Made by a program: the position numbers and the translations under genes. Below the pieces are notes generated by a model. It had not been told where the DNA came from and did not search any database. It saw only the letters and a program-made list of their open reading frames with translations. This document shows positions 24,275 to 32,260 of a stretch of 64,000 nucleotides of DNA, one piece after another (positions within the stretch are counted from its first letter, which is position 1; every line of letters starts with the position of its first letter). Source of the stretch: CAYWFU01 sp964457585 (GTDB taxonomy: Bacteria > JACRDZ01); assembly GCA_964457585.1 (NCBI GenBank), contig CAYWFU010000009.1:1-64000 (forward strand). Reading direction: 5' to 3'.

Positions 24275-24303
24275 ATTATACGATTATTTCTTTTTTAATT
24301 CAA
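24275..24303 (-). promoter_or_regulatory. Promoter of the transketolase-ftsEX operon
   Basis: The minus strand has TTGAAT (24303-24298), a 17-base spacer and TATAAT (24280-24275). The -10 touches the end of the palindromic element, so the transcript would begin inside it. Layout is the same as at infC. Confidence 0.7.
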
Positions 24304-24330
24304 GTAATATAAATTGAGTATATTTATAAT

Positions 24331-24360
24331 TTGACAAATATATGGATATTCTGATATATT
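24331..24360 (+). promoter_or_regulatory. Promoter of the tsf-pyrH-frr operon
   Basis: TTGACA (24331-24336), an 18-base spacer and TATATT (24355-24360). It is divergent from the transketolase promoter. The transcript would open with the 32-base palindrome at 24366. Confidence 0.65.
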
Positions 24361-24365
24361 CACAG

Positions 24366-24397
24366 CTGTAGAGACGCAAAATTTTGCGTCTCTACAG
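24366..24397. repeat. CTGTAGAGACGC/GCGTCTCTACAG palindrome, full copy
   Basis: A perfect 32-base palindrome (CTGTAGAGACGCAAAA and complement) in the tsf leader. Other copies are at 9226, 29099 and 42471. In RNA it forms a strong hairpin between promoter and tsf. Confidence 0.85.
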
Positions 24398-24450
24398 TTT
24401 CGTAAACCTGATTAACTTGGGTATAATATAAACGGAGGATATTATTAAAA

Positions 24451-25050
24451 ATGGTACAAATTAATCAATCTTTAGTAAAAGACTTAAGAGAAAGAACCAG
24501 TGCGGGTATAATGGATTGTAAAAAAGCACTAGAAGAAAAAAATGGAGATATTGAAGCTGCTATTGAATATTTGCGGCAGAAAGGGATTTCTAAAGCAGCA
24601 AAAAAATCTGTCAGGGAAGCTTCTGAAGGCTGCATAAGTTCATACATTCATGCTGGCGGAAAACTGGGAGTTTTGGTAGAAGTTAACTGTGAAACAGATT
24701 TTGTTGCAAAAACAGAAGACTATAAAGAACTCAGTAAGGATATTGCAATGCATATTGCAGCAATGAATCCTATTTATATAAAAAGAGAAGATATTCCTCT
24801 GGATGTATTGGAAAAAGAAAAAAATATTTATAGGGAGCAAATAGCAACTTCTGGTAAACCAGCTAATGTTATTGAAAAAATTGTTCAGGGTAAAATAGAA
24901 AAATATTATACTGAAGTCTGCTTACTGGAACAGCCTTTTGTTAAAATTCCTGAAAAATCCATTCAGGAATTGATAACAGAGAAAATCTCCAAATTAGGAG
25001 AAAATATAGTTGTAAAACGTTTTGTAAGATTTAAAATCGGTGAAAATTAA
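24451..25050 (+). CDS. tsf: Translation elongation factor Ts
   Basis: EF-Ts, the nucleotide exchange factor for EF-Tu, 199 residues. This is the short form (as in Thermus and organelles) rather than the roughly 280-residue E. coli type. The N-terminal UBA-like domain (VKDLRERTSAGIMDCKKALE, GDIEAAIEYLRQKG) is followed by the core (YIHAGGKLGVLVEVNCETDF, then VAKTEDYKELSKDIAMHIAA) and a C-terminal KIPEKSIQELI segment. AACGGAGGATATTATTAAAA gives a strong ribosome site. rpsB, its usual upstream partner, is absent; a promoter precedes tsf directly. It overlaps nothing, but pyrH starts right after its stop. Confidence 0.96.
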   Translation: MVQINQSLVKDLRERTSAGIMDCKKALEEKNGDIEAAIEYLRQKGISKAAKKSVREASEGCISSYIHAGGKLGVLVEVNCETDFVAKTEDYKELSKDIAMHIAAMNPIYIKREDIPLDVLEKEKNIYREQIATSGKPANVIEKIVQGKIEKYYTEVCLLEQPFVKIPEKSIQELITEKISKLGENIVVKRFVRFKIGEN

Positions 25051-25051
25051 A

Positions 25052-25771
25052 ATGAACAATAAAAAACCTGTATTCAAAAGAATTCTTTTAAAACTCAGCG
25101 GAGAAGCATTAGCAGGAAAAGAAGGTTATGGACTGGACCCGAATATCATAAATTCAATTGCTGCGCAAATAAAAGAAATTAAGGATCTTGGAGTAGAAAT
25201 CGCCATTGTTATCGGCGGTGGAAATATTTATCGTGGAATAGCAGCCAGCGCACAGGGAATGGATCGCTCGACAGCAGATTATATGGGAATGCTTGCAACT
25301 GTTATGAATTCTTTATGTTTGCAGGATGCTCTTGAAAAAAGAGGACTTTTTACACGTGTTCAAAGCGCTATTGAGATGGAAAAAATATGTGAACCTTATA
25401 TAAGACGGCGAGCTATACGGCATCTTGAAAAAGGCAGACTTGTTATTTTTGCTGCAGGCACAGGAAATCCTTATTTTACTACCGACACAACTGCTGCTTT
25501 AAGAGCAATAGAGTCTTGTTCGGATATTATTTTAAAAGCAACTAAAGTTGATGGTGTTTATTGCTCAGACCCATTCATAAATGCAAATGCACAAAAATTT
25601 GATTCCTTATGTTATTTAGATGTAATAAAAAAAGGGCTTAAAGTTATGGATACCACCGCAATTACTTTATGCATGGAAAATAAAATACCAATAATTGTTT
25701 TTAATATGACAAAAGAAGGTAATCTTAAAAAAATTGTCTGTGGAGAAAATATAGGGACGATAGTTAAATAG
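25052..25771 (+). CDS. pyrH: UMP kinase
   Basis: Phosphorylates UMP to UDP using ATP; a homohexameric enzyme of the amino-acid kinase fold, 239 residues. Diagnostic segments are RILLKLSGEALAG near the N-terminus, VIGGGNIYRG near 60, MDRSTADYMGMLATVMNS, FAAGTGNPYFTTDTTAALRA and ATKVDGVYCSDP. The ATG at 25052 is 1 base after the tsf stop and follows GGTG at 9 bases; a GTG at 25040 inside tsf is possible but less well placed. The tsf-pyrH-frr order is classic and links translation to UDP supply. Confidence 0.97.
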   Translation: MNNKKPVFKRILLKLSGEALAGKEGYGLDPNIINSIAAQIKEIKDLGVEIAIVIGGGNIYRGIAASAQGMDRSTADYMGMLATVMNSLCLQDALEKRGLFTRVQSAIEMEKICEPYIRRRAIRHLEKGRLVIFAAGTGNPYFTTDTTAALRAIESCSDIILKATKVDGVYCSDPFINANAQKFDSLCYLDVIKKGLKVMDTTAITLCMENKIPIIVFNMTKEGNLKKIVCGENIGTIVK

Positions 25772-25787
25772 TCAGGAGGAAAATTTT

Positions 25788-26345
25788 ATGATAGAACAAA
25801 TTATTAAACAGGCTGAAGATAAGATGAAAAAAACCATTGAAGTTACTAAACATGAATTTGGCAACACACGCACAGGACGAGCTTCTACAAAACTAATTGA
25901 TAATTTGAAAGTTGAATATTATAACTCGCAAATGGTCATCACTCAATTAGCAACAATATCTATTCCTGATGCACGAACAATTACAATTCAACCATGGGAT
26001 AAAGGTTCTCTTGAAGCAATTGAAAAAGCTATTCAGAAAGCTGATATTGGACTTACTCCAGTTAATGATGGAAATTTAATCCGTATTAATATACCCTCAT
26101 TAACAGAAGAACGGCGCAAAGATCTGATTAAAATTATACATAAAATATCCGAAGAACAAAAAGTTTCAATTCGAAATATAAGAAGAGATACTAATGAACT
26201 GATTAAAGAACGTAAAAAGAAAAATGAAATTTCAGAAGATGATAATAAAAAAGCATTGGATAAAGTCCAGGTAATAACTGATAAATTTATTGTTGAAATA
26301 GATAGTTTAACAAAACATAAAGAACGTGAAATTATGGAGTTTTAA
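25788..26345 (+). CDS. frr: Ribosome recycling factor
   Basis: 185 residues, standard length. With EF-G it splits post-termination ribosomes. Signatures are GNTRTGRASTKLIDNLKVEYYNS-type (HEFGNTRTGRAS), QLATISIPDARTITIQPWDK, LTPVNDGNLIRINIPSLTEE, RRKDLIKIIHKISEEQKVSI, and the C-terminal long helix with KFIVEIDSLTKHKEREIMEF. TCAGGAGGAAAATTTT is an excellent ribosome site. Its stop TAA shares a base with the uppS ATG (TAATG), so they are translationally coupled. Confidence 0.98.
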   Translation: MIEQIIKQAEDKMKKTIEVTKHEFGNTRTGRASTKLIDNLKVEYYNSQMVITQLATISIPDARTITIQPWDKGSLEAIEKAIQKADIGLTPVNDGNLIRINIPSLTEERRKDLIKIIHKISEEQKVSIRNIRRDTNELIKERKKKNEISEDDNKKALDKVQVITDKFIVEIDSLTKHKEREIMEF

Positions 26346-27091
26346 TGCTGGACACCAATGATATAAAAATATTACATCAAAAGGTTAAATTAGAAAATTT
26401 ACCTGTTCATATTGCTATTATTATGGATGGTAACGGGCGATGGGCGCAAAAAAAACATAAACTGAGAATAAGCGGACATAGAGAAGGAATAAACAGAGTA
26501 AGAGAAATTGTCAGATGTTCCGGTAATATCGGGATAAAATATTTAACTTTATATGCTTTCTCTATTGAAAACTGGAAACGGCCTCGCACAGAAGTTACTG
26601 CTCTAATGAGTCTTTTAAAAGAATTTTTACGAAAAGAAGTGGATGATTTAAATAAAAATAATGTAACAATACGGTATATTGGACGCATACACGAGCTTCC
26701 TGAATCAGTGCAGAAAGAAATGCAGAAAGCAAAAAAAACATTAGAAAACAATACTGGGCTTGTCCTTACATTAGCTTTAAATTATGGCGGACGGGCAGAA
26801 ATCATTGATGCTGTTCATAAAATTGTGAATGATGTCAAATCCAATAAAATAGCTCTGGAAAAAATACAGGAAGAATCCTTTAGCGCCTATTTATATACTT
26901 CTTTTTATCCTGATCCTGACTTACTTATAAGAACAAGCGGAGAAATAAGAATCAGCAATTTTCTACTCTGGCAGATTGCTTATTCTGAAATATTTATCAC
27001 ACCAGTACTCTGGCCTGATTTCAAAGAAAAAGAATATCTTGAAGCAATATTGGATTATCAAAAACGTCATAGAAGATTTGGAGGGATATGA
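26345..27091 (+). CDS. uppS: Isoprenyl transferase (undecaprenyl diphosphate synthase)
   Basis: cis-Prenyltransferase making the C55 carrier for peptidoglycan and LPS precursors, 248 residues. Motifs are HIAIIMDGNGRWAQ with the catalytic Asp, GHREGINRVREIVR, LTLYAFSIENWKRP, LALNYGGRAEI and LLIRTSGEIRISNFLLWQ with IAYSE (in most orthologues RTSGE-R-SNFLLWQ). Complete and presumably active. It overlaps frr by one base and is followed by cdsA, the usual frr-uppS-cdsA-dxr-rseP succession. Confidence 0.97.
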   Translation: MLDTNDIKILHQKVKLENLPVHIAIIMDGNGRWAQKKHKLRISGHREGINRVREIVRCSGNIGIKYLTLYAFSIENWKRPRTEVTALMSLLKEFLRKEVDDLNKNNVTIRYIGRIHELPESVQKEMQKAKKTLENNTGLVLTLALNYGGRAEIIDAVHKIVNDVKSNKIALEKIQEESFSAYLYTSFYPDPDLLIRTSGEIRISNFLLWQIAYSEIFITPVLWPDFKEKEYLEAILDYQKRHRRFGGI

Positions 27092-27103
27092 AAAGGGAGA
27101 ACT

Positions 27104-27934
27104 ATGCTGCTGCAAAGAATATTAAGTAGTCTGGTCTTAATTCCTACCATACTCCTGATACTTTATTACGCTCCATTCTCAATTTTTCTATTAACAATAA
27201 ATATAATAGCTTTTTTAGGAATTTATGAATTCATCAAAATGGCAGGGAAGAAAAATATAAAAGTTAATTTAGTAATTGCTTATGGTTTAACATTTATCTT
27301 CATATGGGGAAATTCGATTCCTGATGCTAATTTATTTAATAAAAAATGGTATGATTTATTAGGGTTTATAATTATTTTAATAAATTTTTTTATACAATTA
27401 AAAAAAGTAAGACAGAATGAAATTAGCAATAATATTATGTGGAGCATATGTATTGTATTTTATATTGGACGAGCTTTAGACCATGCTATTCTTTTATATA
27501 AATTAGAAATTAATTTAGTTTTATTGGTTTTATTAATCACATGGGCAAATGATACCGGAGCATATGCGATAGGTACAATGTTTGGCAAGCATAAGCTAGC
27601 TCCAAAAATAAGCCCCGGTAAATCATGGGAAGGAAGTATTGCCGGTTGTATATTTGGAATAACCACCTTTATTATTTTTAAACTAATCAGTGGAATAAAA
27701 ATATTATTAACAATTTCTTATTTTGAAATTTTGATTGGAGGTTTAATCATAAGTATTGCCGGACAATTGGGGGATCTATTTGAATCATATATAAAACGCA
27801 CTTTTAATGTAAAAGATTCGGGTAATTTAATTCCCGGTCATGGCGGACTGCTTGACCGTATTGATAGTTTAATTTTTGCTTTTCCTGTAACATATTATTA
27901 TTTTCAGTTATTGCTTTCATTAAAAGCGAGATAA
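27104..27934 (+). CDS. cdsA: Phosphatidate cytidylyltransferase
   Basis: Integral membrane enzyme that makes CDP-diacylglycerol from phosphatidate and CTP, 276 residues. About eight membrane segments are visible. The signature is near the C-terminus: KDSGNLIPGHGGLLDRIDSL, preceded by GQLGDLFESYIKRTFNV and KISPGKSWEGSIAG. It sits 12 bases after uppS and 3 bases before dxr in the envelope operon. The ATG at 27104 follows AAAAGGGAGAACT. Confidence 0.96.
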   Translation: MLLQRILSSLVLIPTILLILYYAPFSIFLLTINIIAFLGIYEFIKMAGKKNIKVNLVIAYGLTFIFIWGNSIPDANLFNKKWYDLLGFIIILINFFIQLKKVRQNEISNNIMWSICIVFYIGRALDHAILLYKLEINLVLLVLLITWANDTGAYAIGTMFGKHKLAPKISPGKSWEGSIAGCIFGITTFIIFKLISGIKILLTISYFEILIGGLIISIAGQLGDLFESYIKRTFNVKDSGNLIPGHGGLLDRIDSLIFAFPVTYYYFQLLLSLKAR

Positions 27935-27937
27935 ATA

Positions 27938-29143
27938 ATGAAAAATATTATTATTTTTGGTTCTACGGGCTCTATTGGGCAGAATACGCTGGAAATAGTT
28001 AAAAATTTTCTTAATGATTTCAAAGTTATTGGGATAACCGGAAATAAAAATTACAAATTATTGGCAAAACAAATTAAAGAATTTAGACCAAAATATGTAG
28101 TAATTGGAGATGAAAATTATAAAAATAAATTAATTAATGAATTGGGAAATATTAAAATTAAAATACTGATCGGTGAAGATGGTCTTTTTGAACTATCGTG
28201 CTTATCAGAAGTAGATATGATTGTCGTTGCTCTGACCGGAACTGTTGGGCTTAAACCTGTACTTAATGCAATTGAAAATAAAAAAGACCTGGCATTAGCT
28301 AATAAAGAAGTCATTGTCATGGCCGGAGATTTAGTAATAAATGCTGCCAAAAAAAATGGTACGAAAATATTACCGGTAGATAGTGAACATAGCGCAATTT
28401 TTCAATCACTTGATAAAAATAATTTTAATGCTGTTAAAAAATTAATTTTAACTGCATCTGGCGGTCCATTTCTTAATTTACCTATAAAAAAATTTAGAAA
28501 AGCAACCATTAAAGAAGCCTTAAATCATCCTAAATGGAAAATGGGACAAAAAATATCGATTGATTCGGCAACAATGATGAATAAAGCTCTGGAAGTTATT
28601 GAAGCTCACTGGTTATTTAATATGGATTTTGAAAAAATTGAAGTTCTGATTCATCCTGAAAGTATTATCCATTCTATGGTAGAATATATTGATGGATCTA
28701 TTATCGCTCAATTAGGCCGTACTAATATGCAAATACCTATTCAGTATGCTTTAACTTATCCGGAAAGAAAAAGAATAAATTTAACCCCTCTGGATTGGAG
28801 AGAAATTTCTAAACTTACATTTTCTTTACCGGATACAAAAAAATTCCCGTGCTTGAAATATGGATTCATTGCAGGTAAAATCGGAAGAACAATGCCGGCA
28901 GTTTTGAATGCAGCCAATGAAATTGCAGTTAATTATTTCCTTTCTGAAAAAATTAAATTTATTAATATCCCTGATGTGGTAAAATATTGTATGGACAACC
29001 ATAAAATAGAAAAAAAATTAAATCTTGATATAATTATAAATGCCGATAAATGGGCGCGTGAATTTGCAGCACAATATATTGAAAAGAATTTGATAAGCTG
29101 TAGAGACGTAAAATTTTGCGTCTCTACTACTGGAGGTTTATAA
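27938..29143 (+). CDS. dxr: 1-deoxy-D-xylulose 5-phosphate reductoisomerase
   Basis: Second step of the MEP isoprenoid pathway (DXP to MEP, NADPH), 401 residues. Motifs are IFGSTGSIGQNTLEIVKNF (NADPH), LANKEVIVMAGDLV, PVDSEHSAIFQSL (metal and substrate), ASGGPF, HPKWKMGQKISIDSATMMNK and AANEIAVNYFL. The body is normal. The last roughly 13 residues (CRDVKFCVSTTGGL) are encoded by a copy of the dispersed GTAGAGACG palindrome (29099-29127) plus the rseP ribosome site. So the natural end, around EKNLIS, was apparently extended by insertion. The stop shares one base with the rseP ATG. Confidence 0.97.
   Translation: MKNIIIFGSTGSIGQNTLEIVKNFLNDFKVIGITGNKNYKLLAKQIKEFRPKYVVIGDENYKNKLINELGNIKIKILIGEDGLFELSCLSEVDMIVVALTGTVGLKPVLNAIENKKDLALANKEVIVMAGDLVINAAKKNGTKILPVDSEHSAIFQSLDKNNFNAVKKLILTASGGPFLNLPIKKFRKATIKEALNHPKWKMGQKISIDSATMMNKALEVIEAHWLFNMDFEKIEVLIHPESIIHSMVEYIDGSIIAQLGRTNMQIPIQYALTYPERKRINLTPLDWREISKLTFSLPDTKKFPCLKYGFIAGKIGRTMPAVLNAANEIAVNYFLSEKIKFINIPDVVKYCMDNHKIEKKLNLDIIINADKWAREFAAQYIEKNLISCRDVKFCVSTTGGL
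29099..29127. repeat. GTAGAGACG palindrome inside the dxr 3' end
   Basis: TGTAGAGACGTAAAATTTTGCGTCTCTAC is one mismatch from the perfect copy at 24366. It is translated as the C-terminal tail of Dxr, and TGGAGG, the rseP ribosome site, follows directly. Confidence 0.85.
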
Positions 29144-30264
29144 TGTTTTATAATTTTGCTTTATTAAATGTAAATATTTCTGATATTTTGTATTTTATTT
29201 TTGTACTTGGAATAGTAATTTTTGTTCATGAGTTAGGGCATTTTCTATTAGCTCGAAAAGTTGGTATAAAAGTTGAAAAATTTTCTCTGGGAATGGGGCC
29301 GAAAATTTTTGGTTTTCGTAAAGGGGATACAGAATATATATTATCTTCTCTTCCTGTCGGAGGATATGTTAAGATGTCAGGAGAAAATTTAGAAGAAGAA
29401 GAGACGGAAACAGAAAAACAAAAAGAAATCCCGTTAGAAGAAAGCAAACAAAAATTTTATAATAAAACTGTTTTACAGCGAGCAATGGTTGTCTCTGCAG
29501 GACCATTAATGAACATTTTTCTTGCAATTTTAATATTTACTTTTGTTTTTATGATTGGCGTACCACTCATCAGCAATAAGGTCGGTGATATTATAAAAAA
29601 CTCACCGGCAGAAAGTGCCAGCATACTTCCCGGAGATAGAATAGTTGCTATTGATGATACTGAAGTTGAATTATGGGATGACATTACAAAAATTATCCAT
29701 GCAAATCCCGGTAAGACTCTCAAATTAACTATTGAGAGAGGGAATGAAAAAATATCTAAAACCATAGTACCAAGAAACGAAAAAATCATTAACATTTTTA
29801 ATGAAGAAGTTGAAATTGGAATAATAGGAATAAGTATTGGGGATAAACCTGATTATATAATAAAAAAATACAATCCATTTCAATCATTCTCTTTTGCTTT
29901 AAAGCAAGTTTATAATATAACAAAGAATACTTTTATAGGTCTTGCAATGATGCTGCGCAGAAAAATAGAAGCAGATGTTGCAGGCCCGATTGGTATATTT
30001 CAGTTAACTAGTGAACAAGCACGCGCTGGATTTAGAAATTTATGGACATTTATTGCTGTTTTAAGTATTAATCTAGGGATTATGAATCTTTTACCATTTC
30101 CGGTTCTAGATGGCGGACATTTATTTTTTTTACTAATTGAAAAAATTAAAGGTTCCCCAATTAAAATAAAATATAGAGAAATAGCCCAGCAAATTGGAGC
30201 ATTAATTTTGATAATTTTAGTTATTGTTATTACTTATAAAGATATCATACGTTCAATGCGTTAA
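29143..30264 (+). CDS. rseP: RIP metalloprotease RseP (site-2 protease)
   Basis: Membrane zinc protease of family M50, about 373 residues, that cleaves anti-sigma factors and signal-peptide remnants inside the membrane. HExxH is in VHELGHFLLARKVG near residue 27. It is followed by GPKIFGFRKGDTEY and SSLPVGGYVKMSGE, one PDZ domain (about 150-235: KNSPAESASILPGDRIVAI), FAGPIG-like DVAGPIGIFQLT and the third motif LLPFPVLDGGHLFF. The ATG at 29143 is 6 bases after TGGAGG; the frame upstream of it overlaps dxr and is not used. An ECF sigma/anti-sigma pair at 43.2-44.5 kb is a plausible but unproven client. Confidence 0.96.
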   Translation: MFYNFALLNVNISDILYFIFVLGIVIFVHELGHFLLARKVGIKVEKFSLGMGPKIFGFRKGDTEYILSSLPVGGYVKMSGENLEEEETETEKQKEIPLEESKQKFYNKTVLQRAMVVSAGPLMNIFLAILIFTFVFMIGVPLISNKVGDIIKNSPAESASILPGDRIVAIDDTEVELWDDITKIIHANPGKTLKLTIERGNEKISKTIVPRNEKIINIFNEEVEIGIIGISIGDKPDYIIKKYNPFQSFSFALKQVYNITKNTFIGLAMMLRRKIEADVAGPIGIFQLTSEQARAGFRNLWTFIAVLSINLGIMNLLPFPVLDGGHLFFLLIEKIKGSPIKIKYREIAQQIGALILIILVIVITYKDIIRSMR

Positions 30265-30344
30265 ATTAAGCCTGATAAATCAGGCAACTACAAAAATTTC
30301 AATGTAGTTGCTCGATTTATCGAGCGTTCCAAATTCCTGTACCT
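30263..30344. repeat. 82-bp composite repeat, copy 1
   Basis: AAATTAAGCCTGATAAATCA with GGCAACTAC, then AATGTAGTTGCTCGATTTAT and CGAGCGTT, ending CAAATTCCTGTACCT. It contains two hairpins of the GCCTGATAAATCAGGC family and is almost identical to 32098-32179 in the same orientation. Confidence 0.9.
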
Positions 30345-30363
30345 TAAAAAAGCGAGGTCATTT

Positions 30364-30723
30364 ATGGTTAAAGCATACGAAATAGCAACTGATAAATTTA
30401 TTCCTGTATCAAAAGAAGAATCTATTTTTACATGTGGAAAATTTATGGGTAATTCCGGTAAAAAATATGTTGTAATTGTAGATAATGAAAAAATTCTTGG
30501 AATTGTATCTGGTTTGGATATAATAAAAAAACTTACAAGCAATGAGCTTTCAAAAACATCAAAAGCAATTAACCTTATGAGCCCTTTGTTAGAAATTAAT
30601 TCTAATATGGAATTAAGTGAAGTAATAACCAAAATGATGGAAACAGGAACATCACAACTTGCTGTAGGAAATAAAATTATTGACAAGGATACTTTGCTGG
30701 AATATATTTATCTTAAAAAATAG
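30364..30723 (+). CDS. CBS-domain pair protein
   Basis: 119 residues made of two CBS-like motifs (residues about 5-60: FIPVSKEESIFTCGKFM, VVIVDNEKILGIVSGLDIIK; and about 65-119: LLEINSNMELSEVITKMMET, SQLAVGNKIIDKDTLLEYI). Such Bateman modules bind adenine nucleotides and usually act as regulators. There is no attached effector domain. It lies between rseP and fabZ and is flanked by repeats, so its link to lipid synthesis is only positional. GCGAGGTCATTT before the ATG gives a moderate ribosome site. Another stand-alone CBS protein occurs at 47075. Confidence 0.8.
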   Translation: MVKAYEIATDKFIPVSKEESIFTCGKFMGNSGKKYVVIVDNEKILGIVSGLDIIKKLTSNELSKTSKAINLMSPLLEINSNMELSEVITKMMETGTSQLAVGNKIIDKDTLLEYIYLKK

Positions 30724-30730
30724 ATTATAT

Positions 30731-30816
30731 AACAAGCAATGAGCAATGAGTGATGAGCAATGAGTTTAAAAATATTTTTTTACTCGTTGCTCATTGCTAG
30801 GTACTCATTGCTTCTT
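30731..30816. repeat. AGCAATGAGCAATGAG inverted repeat
   Basis: AACAAGCAATGAGCAATGAG, GTGATGAGCAATGAG on the left and ACTCGTTGCTCATTGC, TACTCATTGCTT on the right form an imperfect hairpin between the CBS gene and fabZ. Confidence 0.7.
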
Positions 30817-30833
30817 TTCATAGGAGAATGAAT

Positions 30834-31262
30834 ATGTTAGATATAAATGAGATACAAAAAATTCTTCCACATCGTTATCCATTTTTGCTGGTTGATAGAA
30901 TTCTGGAAATTAATGGGGATAAGATTATTGGGCTAAAAAATGTAACTGTTAATGAACCTTTCTTTGTTGGACATTTCCCTTCTAAACCTATAATGCCCGG
31001 CGTTCTGATGGTTGAAGCAATGGCTCAAGTTGGGGGAATTCTTCTTTTAAAAGAAGCTAAAGCAGAGGCTGATCTTGTTTATTTTATGTCTATTGATAAA
31101 GTCAAATTTCGGAAACCAGTTGTACCGGGTGACCAGCTTATAATTAAAATATATACATTAAAAAGAAAAGGTTCAATATGTAAAATGCATGGAGAAATTT
31201 TTGTTGAAGATAAACTTGTAGCTGAAGCAGATCTAATGGCTACAATTGCGGCGAATAAGTAG
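30834..31262 (+). CDS. fabZ: 3-hydroxyacyl-ACP dehydratase FabZ
   Basis: Dehydrates beta-hydroxyacyl-ACP in fatty-acid elongation; hot-dog fold, 142 residues. The catalytic His is in LPHRYPFLLVDRI, and the Glu is in the helix after GHFPSKPIMPGVLMVEAMAQ. FMSIDKVKFRKPVVPGDQL and the C-terminal AEADLMATI are as expected. ATG 30834 is 7 bases after AGGAG, better than ATG 30828, which nearly touches it. lpxA follows 13 bases later: the fabZ-lpxA pair balances hydroxyacyl-ACP use between membrane lipids and lipid A. Confidence 0.97.
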   Translation: MLDINEIQKILPHRYPFLLVDRILEINGDKIIGLKNVTVNEPFFVGHFPSKPIMPGVLMVEAMAQVGGILLLKEAKAEADLVYFMSIDKVKFRKPVVPGDQLIIKIYTLKRKGSICKMHGEIFVEDKLVAEADLMATIAANK

Positions 31263-31275
31263 AAGGAGATTAAAG

Positions 31276-32046
31276 ATGTTAATTCATCCCACAGCTATTG
31301 TGCATCCTAAAGCACAATTGGGAAATGATGTAGAAATCGGTCCATTTTCTATTATAGGTGAAAATGTAAAAATCGGTGATAATACTAAAATATATTCACG
31401 AGTCAATATTGATGGCTGGACAACTATTGGACAAAATTGTAAAATTTTTATGGGTGCAATAATAGGTATTGAACCCCAAGATGTATCCTATAAAGGAGAA
31501 CGCAGTTTTACCAATATAGGAGATAACAATATTATCCGTGAATATGTGACAATCCACAGATCTAAATATAATGACGGAGAAACCAAAATTGGTAATAATA
31601 ATTTCATAATGGGAACAGTACATATTGCACATGACTGCGTAATTGGCAGTAATATAATTTTTGTAAATTATACCGCAATAACCGGACATGTTGTTATTGA
31701 GGATAAAGCTTTTATCTCGGGAATGGCAGGTATACATCAATTTGTAAGAATCGGTACAATGGCAATGATTGGAGGAATGGCAAAAGTTACGCAGGATGTA
31801 CCTCCTTATGTTACTGTGGACGGACATCCAGCAAAACCTTATGGATTAAACACAATTGGATTAAAACGCAATAATATTCCGCTGGAAGCAAGAGAAGCTA
31901 TAAAACTTGCTTATAAATATGTCTATCACTCTGGATTTAATCTTTCTCAGGCTATTGAAAAAATAGAAAAAGAAATTCATCCATTTAATGAAGTGGTACA
32001 TTTTAAAGATTTTATAAAAAATTCAGAAAGAGGAATTTGTAAGTAA
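31276..32046 (+). CDS. lpxA: Acyl-ACP--UDP-N-acetylglucosamine O-acyltransferase
   Basis: First step of lipid A synthesis, 256 residues. A left-handed beta-helix of hexapeptide repeats (IVHPKAQLGNDVEIGPFSII) is followed by the helical C-domain. The catalytic His is in MGTVHIAHDCVIGS, and IHQFVRIGTMAMIGGMAKVT and the VDGHPAKPYGLN segment are typical of LpxA. ATG 31276 follows AAGGAG at 7 bases; the longer frame from 31246 only extends back into fabZ. The downstream oxidoreductase and lpxI continue the lipid A set. Confidence 0.97.
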   Translation: MLIHPTAIVHPKAQLGNDVEIGPFSIIGENVKIGDNTKIYSRVNIDGWTTIGQNCKIFMGAIIGIEPQDVSYKGERSFTNIGDNNIIREYVTIHRSKYNDGETKIGNNNFIMGTVHIAHDCVIGSNIIFVNYTAITGHVVIEDKAFISGMAGIHQFVRIGTMAMIGGMAKVTQDVPPYVTVDGHPAKPYGLNTIGLKRNNIPLEAREAIKLAYKYVYHSGFNLSQAIEKIEKEIHPFNEVVHFKDFIKNSERGICK

Positions 32047-32049
32047 TTA

Positions 32050-32075
32050 TAAGCGTTCAGCTATCAGTTTTCAGC
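32050..32075 (-). repeat. TAAGCGTTCAGCTATCAGTTTTCAGC repeat unit
   Basis: Inverted copy of the unit at 618-643. A related, partly inverted copy lies at 32201-32236, so the lpxA-to-oxidoreductase spacer is bracketed by them. Confidence 0.7.
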
Positions 32076-32097
32076 ATTCAGCTAAAGCAAAAAAATT

Positions 32098-32179
32098 AAA
32101 TTAAGCCTGATAAATCAGGCAACTACAAAAATTTCAATGTAGTTGCTCGATTTATCGAGCGTTTCAAATTCCTGTACCT
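32098..32179. repeat. 82-bp composite repeat, copy 2
   Basis: Nearly identical to 30263-30344 (one C/T difference near the middle), in direct orientation, 1.8 kb apart. The pair brackets the CBS gene, fabZ and lpxA. Confidence 0.9.
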
Positions 32180-32200
32180 CAAGTGAAAATTAATCTTATA

Positions 32201-32236
32201 AACTGATAACTGACGGCTGATAGCTGAATGCTTACA
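32201..32236. repeat. Degenerate GCTGATAGCTGAATGCTTA repeat
   Basis: AACTGATAACTGACGGCTGATAGC followed by TGAATGCTTACAA resembles the unit at 618-643 in direct orientation and the inverted unit at 32050. Confidence 0.6.
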
Positions 32237-32260
32237 AGTAATTTAATTCGGAGGAATTTT

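Noticed and set aside
30288..30686. Minus-strand ORF of 132 residues opposite the CBS gene
   Set aside because: Shadow frame; the plus strand has CBS motifs and a ribosome site.
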